The notes beneath the pieces are model-generated. The model saw only the letters and a program-made list of their open reading frames with translations. It made no database searches and had not been told where the DNA came from. From Treponema berlinense (lineage in GTDB: Bacteria > Spirochaetota > Spirochaetia > Treponematales > Treponemataceae), in contig NZ_FUXC01000001.1 in NCBI RefSeq assembly GCF_900167025.1, positions 186,001 to 250,000 of the forward strand: DNA of 64,000 bases, read 5' to 3'. Shown here one piece after another: positions 59,346-64,000 of the stretch; positions within the stretch are counted from its first letter, which is position 1, and every line of letters starts with the position of its first letter. Both the position numbers and the translations under genes were made by a program.

Positions 59346-62300
59346 AAAACAATCAGAACGAATATACAACACTTTCTTTAGTAGGCTCTTTATTCTCTGC
59401 CGATATGCTTTCTCTTATGGCGCAGGGGCAATCCAGCCATCAGAGCGCAGAAGATTACAAGCTTTTGCCTGGCTTGCGTTTTAGCGATGAAATAAGCCGC
59501 AGTTTTAATATAGCCCGGGCATTTTACAATGAATATAAAAAGAACAGAAACGAATCTTCCGCTTTTGACACAACCAAAAAGTTTATTGAAGACTTTTTTA
59601 CAAAAGCATTGAACTATGATTCATTCATTACTTCAAGCCCAAAGACTATAAAAGACCGAAAGTATTCTGTAAAACAGTATGCTGCAAAAGATGTGCCAAT
59701 AATCATCGCTCCATATACATTCTCTCTTGATGAAGCGGACGGCCGTTTTAGCGTAGAAGGTGTTACCAGCCGCAAAAAGTCTGCATTCAGTCTGGCTCAG
59801 CTTTTCTTAAACGCTTCAAATGAGTGTACCTGGGCAATGGCTACAAACGGGCTTGAACTCCGCCTCTTGCGGGATTCAGACAGTCTTGTTCGACCTTCTT
59901 ATTTGAGCTTTGACATAGAAAGCATTTTGAGCGATAGCCGCTATCCAGACTTTGTTGCTCTCTGGTACTTGATTCATTCAAGCCGAGTAGATGTTTGGGA
60001 AGCCTGGCGGCAGGAAGGAATTACAAACGGAACTCGTGTTCGCGAAGGTTTGCGCGATGGCGTTACAAATGCGCTTCTTCATCTTGGTGCCGGTTTCTTG
60101 CAGACAGAAGGAGAAGGAAACAACGCACTCTTAAATGCATTAAAAGACGGAAAGCGAGCAGACGGTGTTACATATACACAAATGGATTTCTACAAGGCTC
60201 TGCTTCGCGAAGTTTACAGATTCCTCTTTCTTTCAACAATCGAAGAGCGTGATTTGCTTTTTGCTCACAGTACCGATGAAGCACAGCTCACACCAGAGTT
60301 AAGAAAAGCACACAAAATCTATCGCGAAGGCTACAGCATTCACCGGCTTGCAGAAAAGAGCCGTCGTATTCCAGCAAATGATAAATACACAGATATCTGG
60401 CATGGCGTTCAGGTTGTATTCAAAGCACTGCAGCAGGGAAACGAAAAACTAGATTTGTCTCCGCTTGGTGGACTTTTTAGAGCAGATCAGTGTCCTCTTT
60501 TGGATTCATGTAATATCGACAACGAACATTTTTTAAAGGCAATCCGCTGCCTTCGATGGTGCTATATCGATTCGAAACTAACATTTACAGATTATCGCAA
60601 CATGGGAACCGAAGAGTTTGGTTCAGTTTACGAAAGTCTTTTGGAACTTGTTCCCCGCGTTGATTTGGATAGCCGTTCATTTAGTTTTGTTGGAATTGGC
60701 GATGAAAACGGAATTGACGAAGAAGGAAGCACAACAGGAAACGCAAGAAAGACCAGCGGCTCTTATTATACAAATGCGGATCTTGTGAACAGCCTTATAA
60801 AATCAGCCCTTGAACCAGGTTTGATGGGAAAAATTGAACGAGCAGAGCAAGTAGCTCAAAAACGCAATGAAGAAATGGATTATGAAAAAACAATTCTTTC
60901 ATTCAGCGTGGTAGACCCAGCCTGTGGTTCAGGACACTTTCTGTTGGCAGCAGCCCGTAGAATTGCAGAAGTTCTTGTTGAAAAACGTTTGGAAAAAATG
61001 GAGGATGCAGTTCCGTCACAGGATTTGTATCGTAAAGCCTTACGTGATGTAATTACAAATTGTATCTATGGTGTAGACCTAAATGATATGGCTGTAGAAC
61101 TTACAAGAACTGCACTTTGGCTTGAAGGCTACGAATCTGGAAAACCACTTGAATTTTTAAGCCATCATATAAAGTGTGGAAACTCTCTTGTTGGTGTGTA
61201 CGACCTTAATGTATTGAACAATGGAATTCCTGATGCCGCATACACAGCACTTAGTGGAGACGAAAAAGAAGAATGTTCAAAACTTGTAAAAACCAATAAA
61301 GAAAGCCGAAAGAGTAAATTTCAGGGTGATTTGTTTTCAAAAGACCTTGCAACTTCCAGCGGAGAACTTGCTTCAATTATGTGGAGAATCAGTGGAACTG
61401 CTAACGACACAATTGAAGACCAGGAAAAGAAAAGAGAATTGTATGAAGCTCTGCTCCAAAACAAAGACTATCTTAAAAACAAAATTGCCTGTGATCTTTA
61501 CACAGCCGCTTTCTTTGCAACAAAAACAGAAGCAAACCATGCAAAAGTTCCGCTGAGTGAAGATATTTTTGACGTTCAAAAAGAAAATGCAGAAAATCCA
61601 ATGAGAGCGGGCATTAGAGAAGAAGCTGTGCGATTGAGTAATCTGTATAAGTTCTTTCATTGGAAAATTGAGTTTCCTGAGATTTTCCAGCGAGGAACTG
61701 GTTTTGATTGCGTTCTGGGAAATCCGCCTTGGGATAGAGTCAAATTACAGGAAAAAGAATTCTTTGCAAGTCGTGCGCCTTTAATTGCAGAAGCAAAGAA
61801 CAAAGCAGTTCGTGATAAATTGATTCTTGCGTTAAAAGACAGCGACCTCTCTTTTGAGCGTGAATTATACGAAAGTTTTATCACAGCCCTGCACAGTGCA
61901 GAAAGTACAAGTACATTCGTTCATGCAAATGACAAGACTTTTGCAGACTGTCGCTATAAGCTGACAGGAACTGGCGATGTAAACATGTATGCTCTTTTTG
62001 CAGAGCTTATTTATACAATGATGGATGCATTTGGAACAGCTGGCTTTATTGTGCCGTCTGGAATTGCAACCGATGACGGAACTAAGGCATATTTTGGAAA
62101 GATTGCTACAAGCGGACTTTTGAAAAGCCTGTATGATTTTGAGAATCGCGAGGGGCTTTTCCCGACTGTTGATTCAAGATTTAAATTCAGTCTTATAACT
62201 CTTGCGCCAAAAGACGGAATGAGCGACTTTGCTTTCTTCCTTCATAATCTGAATGAGCTTGAAGACAGCCGCCGCCATTTTACGATGACTCCAGAAGATT

Positions 62301-63676
62301 TTGATTTAATAAATCCCAACACCCATACATGCCCAGTTTTCCGAAGCGAAGAAGATGCAAAACTTGCCAAAAAGATTTACAAAAAGGCCGGCGTATTCGT
62401 CAATGAAACCGATGAAGAAAATGGAAATCCATGGGGCGTAAGTTTTCAGCGAATGTATGATATGTCTAATGACAGCGGATTGTTCATATCTCCGGACGAC
62501 CCGCGAGTTTCCGAAGGAAACTTGAAAGTTTTGCCTCTCTACGAGGCAAAACTCATGCATCAGTTTGACCACCGCTGGAACACATTTGTTAATGGTGAGC
62601 CAAAAGATGTAACTGTGGAGCAAAAAGAAGATACCAATTTTACAGTAACACCGCAATATTATGTGCCGTATGCAGAAACCGTACTTAGAACAACAACGCT
62701 GGATTTGAAAATTGTTCAGGCTCTGAGGGAATTGATTCAAATTGAGAATGGAGAATTGAAAATTGAAAATGGCAAGACAGAAAAGAAACTCCGCGAGTTG
62801 ATTCGAGAAAAGGCGGGAATGTCGGACGATTTGTTTTCGGAAACCGAGAAACTTGAGAGCGGAGAATCGAATATTGAAAACAAGGAATTGAAAATTCTCA
62901 ATTCTCAACTTTCAACTCTCAATTCCAAAGAATTAGGTGCGGCTGTGTTTGAAGTTGCAGAGAAGTTGTGTCCGAAGTATTTGATGGGATTCCGTGGTAT
63001 TTGTCGAGCAACAGATATTCGCACTGTTTTAGCTAGTGCATTACCATTAAGTGGGGTTGGTAATAGTGCTCCTGTTATGGTTTTCTCAAAAAGTGTAAAA
63101 GCTACTCTTAAAGCTTGTTTATTATCAAATATGAATTCTCTACCATTTGATTTTGTTGCAAGATTTAAAGTTGGTGGAATTAATTTTAATTTCTTTATTG
63201 TTAATCAACTCCCAGTTCTTCAACCAACAGAATATTCTGAAGCAGCACTTTCATTTATCGTTCCCCGTGTAATGGCTCTCACATACACTGCTACAGACAT
63301 GACCGAATGGGCAAGAGCCTTGTGGAATGATTCATCTCTCAAAGTGCGCCTTAAAATGCTGCAATTGAACAACAAAGAAAACGAAGGAATCACCGACGAA
63401 AAGTTTGTTGACCGTGAGTTTTCAGAAAGTTTTCTTCCTCCATACATCTTTGACGATGCAAACCGTGCAGTCCTTCGTGCCGAGCTGGACGCATACTACG
63501 CCCGCCTGTACGGTCTTACCCGCACCGAGCTCCAGTACATCCTGGACCCACACTCCGTAATGGGTGAAGACTACCCAAGCGAAACCTTCCGCGTCCTCAA
63601 AGAAAGCGAAATCGCCAAGTATGGGGAGTACAGGACACAGCGGCTTGTGCTTGAAGCATGGGATAGGATGGAGTAG
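59342..63676 (+). CDS. Large N6-adenine DNA methyltransferase, DrmMI/Eco57I-like
   Basis: 1444 residues. Methyltransferase core: GSYYTNADLVNSLI (about 474), VVDPACGSGHFLLAAARR (SAM motif I, about 523), GVDLNDMAVELTRTALWLEG and GNPPWDRVKL (catalytic NPPW about 794-797). The flanks (about 1-450, and 850-1444 with the target-recognition region) match type IIG/PglX-size enzymes. No PD-(D/E)xK nuclease motif recognised at the N-terminus. Start overlaps the previous stop (ATGA). Residues about 1133-1194 are an insertion from a palindromic repeat. Presumably marks host DNA so that the helicase proteins act on unmodified invaders. Confidence 0.85.
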   Translation: MKNNQNEYTTLSLVGSLFSADMLSLMAQGQSSHQSAEDYKLLPGLRFSDEISRSFNIARAFYNEYKKNRNESSAFDTTKKFIEDFFTKALNYDSFITSSPKTIKDRKYSVKQYAAKDVPIIIAPYTFSLDEADGRFSVEGVTSRKKSAFSLAQLFLNASNECTWAMATNGLELRLLRDSDSLVRPSYLSFDIESILSDSRYPDFVALWYLIHSSRVDVWEAWRQEGITNGTRVREGLRDGVTNALLHLGAGFLQTEGEGNNALLNALKDGKRADGVTYTQMDFYKALLREVYRFLFLSTIEERDLLFAHSTDEAQLTPELRKAHKIYREGYSIHRLAEKSRRIPANDKYTDIWHGVQVVFKALQQGNEKLDLSPLGGLFRADQCPLLDSCNIDNEHFLKAIRCLRWCYIDSKLTFTDYRNMGTEEFGSVYESLLELVPRVDLDSRSFSFVGIGDENGIDEEGSTTGNARKTSGSYYTNADLVNSLIKSALEPGLMGKIERAEQVAQKRNEEMDYEKTILSFSVVDPACGSGHFLLAAARRIAEVLVEKRLEKMEDAVPSQDLYRKALRDVITNCIYGVDLNDMAVELTRTALWLEGYESGKPLEFLSHHIKCGNSLVGVYDLNVLNNGIPDAAYTALSGDEKEECSKLVKTNKESRKSKFQGDLFSKDLATSSGELASIMWRISGTANDTIEDQEKKRELYEALLQNKDYLKNKIACDLYTAAFFATKTEANHAKVPLSEDIFDVQKENAENPMRAGIREEAVRLSNLYKFFHWKIEFPEIFQRGTGFDCVLGNPPWDRVKLQEKEFFASRAPLIAEAKNKAVRDKLILALKDSDLSFERELYESFITALHSAESTSTFVHANDKTFADCRYKLTGTGDVNMYALFAELIYTMMDAFGTAGFIVPSGIATDDGTKAYFGKIATSGLLKSLYDFENREGLFPTVDSRFKFSLITLAPKDGMSDFAFFLHNLNELEDSRRHFTMTPEDFDLINPNTHTCPVFRSEEDAKLAKKIYKKAGVFVNETDEENGNPWGVSFQRMYDMSNDSGLFISPDDPRVSEGNLKVLPLYEAKLMHQFDHRWNTFVNGEPKDVTVEQKEDTNFTVTPQYYVPYAETVLRTTTLDLKIVQALRELIQIENGELKIENGKTEKKLRELIREKAGMSDDLFSETEKLESGESNIENKELKILNSQLSTLNSKELGAAVFEVAEKLCPKYLMGFRGICRATDIRTVLASALPLSGVGNSAPVMVFSKSVKATLKACLLSNMNSLPFDFVARFKVGGINFNFFIVNQLPVLQPTEYSEAALSFIVPRVMALTYTATDMTEWARALWNDSSLKVRLKMLQLNNKENEGITDEKFVDREFSESFLPPYIFDDANRAVLRAELDAYYARLYGLTRTELQYILDPHSVMGEDYPSETFRVLKESEIAKYGEYRTQRLVLEAWDRME
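62740..62924. repeat. In-frame insertion with imperfect terminal inverted repeats
   Basis: Ends AATTGAGAATGGAGAATTGA (62740 onwards) and, on the other strand, AATTGAGAGTTGAAAGTTGA (from 62924) agree at most positions over about 27 bases. The coded segment IENGELKIENG ... ILNSQLSTLNS is foreign to the methyltransferase. Looks like a small non-autonomous element tolerated in a linker. Confidence 0.6.
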
Positions 63677-63690
63677 GGAATCGTAAAGAA

Positions 63691-64000
63691 ATGAGTATAA
63701 AATTAACCCAAAAAACAAAAAAATATCTCTCTGTTATCCAAGAATCAAAAGAATCTGGTAATCTTGCTATTTTTGTTGGAGCAGGTTTTTCTGTTAGCGA
63801 GAATAATAAAAAATATAAAAGTTGGAGTGGTGTTACAAAAAAATTAATAAAAGAACTAAATTGTAATAAGAACTTAGATAATTTGAAAATTGCCGAATTG
63901 TATAAGTTACAGTTTGGGAAAGCAAAATTGAAACAAGCTGTATTACAAAGTTTTCCCAAAACACCTGATGTAGCAGGAACTTTACATAAAGAACTTGTTA
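63691..64000 (+). CDS. SIR2-like protein, 3' end outside window
   Basis: 103 codons present, beginning MSIKLTQKTKKYLSVIQESK, then NLAIFVGAGFSVSENNKKYK and WSGVTKKLIKELN, which match the NAD-binding start of the SIR2_2-type domain found in defence proteins. The VGAGFS glycine motif is intact. 14 nt after the methyltransferase stop, so in the same operon. Likely an NAD-consuming effector; the rest of the gene is needed to know its second domain. Confidence 0.75.
   Translation, partial: MSIKLTQKTKKYLSVIQESKESGNLAIFVGAGFSVSENNKKYKSWSGVTKKLIKELNCNKNLDNLKIAELYKLQFGKAKLKQAVLQSFPKTPDVAGTLHKELV

Noticed and set aside
62306-62908. 200-codon minus-strand frame in the methyltransferase gene
   Set aside because: Antisense shadow created partly by the inverted-repeat insertion; no start signal.
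1-64000. CRISPR arrays, rRNA and tRNA genes
   Set aside because: No regularly spaced identical repeats with unique spacers, and no rRNA or tRNA sequence recognised on either strand; the only spaced repeats are the ToxI-like units and the NDRI microsatellite.

Overview
The window looks like a chromosomal segment of a Treponema-type spirochaete. The evidence is the gene order cheA-cheW-cheX-cheY with a CheR-like tail on CheW, the flagellar run flgB-flgC-fliE-fliF-fliG-fliH-fliI-fliJ, an uridine-kinase-like protein with a TGS/ThrRS-like N-terminus, and an A/T-rich, A- and T-tract-rich base composition. The amino-acid biosynthesis genes (DapL, CimA, IlvB, IlvN, ArgH, a DAHP synthase-prephenate dehydratase fusion) argue for a commensal or free-living species, not the reduced syphilis group. 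The species is not determinable from the sequence alone. No rRNA, tRNA or CRISPR array was seen.

Layout. 1-9.1 kb: 3' part of dapL, a predicted outer-membrane protein, the chemotaxis operon and citramalate synthase. 9.2-17.4 kb: YitT-type membrane protein, small acidic protein, ATP-grasp protein, ilvB-argH, and a polar amino-acid ABC transporter. 17.4-25.0 kb: flagellar basal-body/export operon, started by a sigma-28-type promoter and containing two copies of a three-hairpin intergenic element. 25.0-37.5 kb: housekeeping genes (nucleoside kinase, ArgR, AroF-PheA fusion, IlvN, lipoprotein with a zincin motif, MBL hydrolase, pentapeptide protein, MurI, isocitrate dehydrogenase, CBS/DRTGG pyrophosphatase).

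37.5-46.2 kb is an accessory region: a degenerate HU-like domain, an ImmA-like protein lacking the catalytic Glu, a MarR plus two-radical-SAM 'mobile pair' cassette behind a 45-bp near-palindrome, an IS256 transposase remnant, two integron-type attC sites bounding a cassette that carries a lipoprotein and a type III (ToxIN/AbiQ-like) toxin-antitoxin locus with a frameshifted toxin, an ECF-like membrane protein, a MATE pump with an attenuator-like leader, a macro-domain remnant and a GNAT.

46.2-64.0 kb is a defence island: a Ser/Thr kinase plus TPR protein diverge from HTH - giant DUF1998-type helicase - SNF2 helicase - AlbA/Schlafen-type protein - large N6-adenine methyltransferase - SIR2 protein (cut by the window end). 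The two arms share a 13-bp motif in their -10 regions, so they are probably co-regulated. The core resembles class 1 DISARM (DrmD, DrmMI) with a fused helicase-DUF1998 protein (also DruE-like) and extra kinase, TPR, AlbA and SIR2 modules. This is the best candidate for an undescribed system.

A recurring regulatory pattern is that nine genes scattered over the window have a -10 element placed so that transcription should start 0-3 nt before the start codon, with no ribosome-binding site, suggesting frequent leaderless mRNAs.
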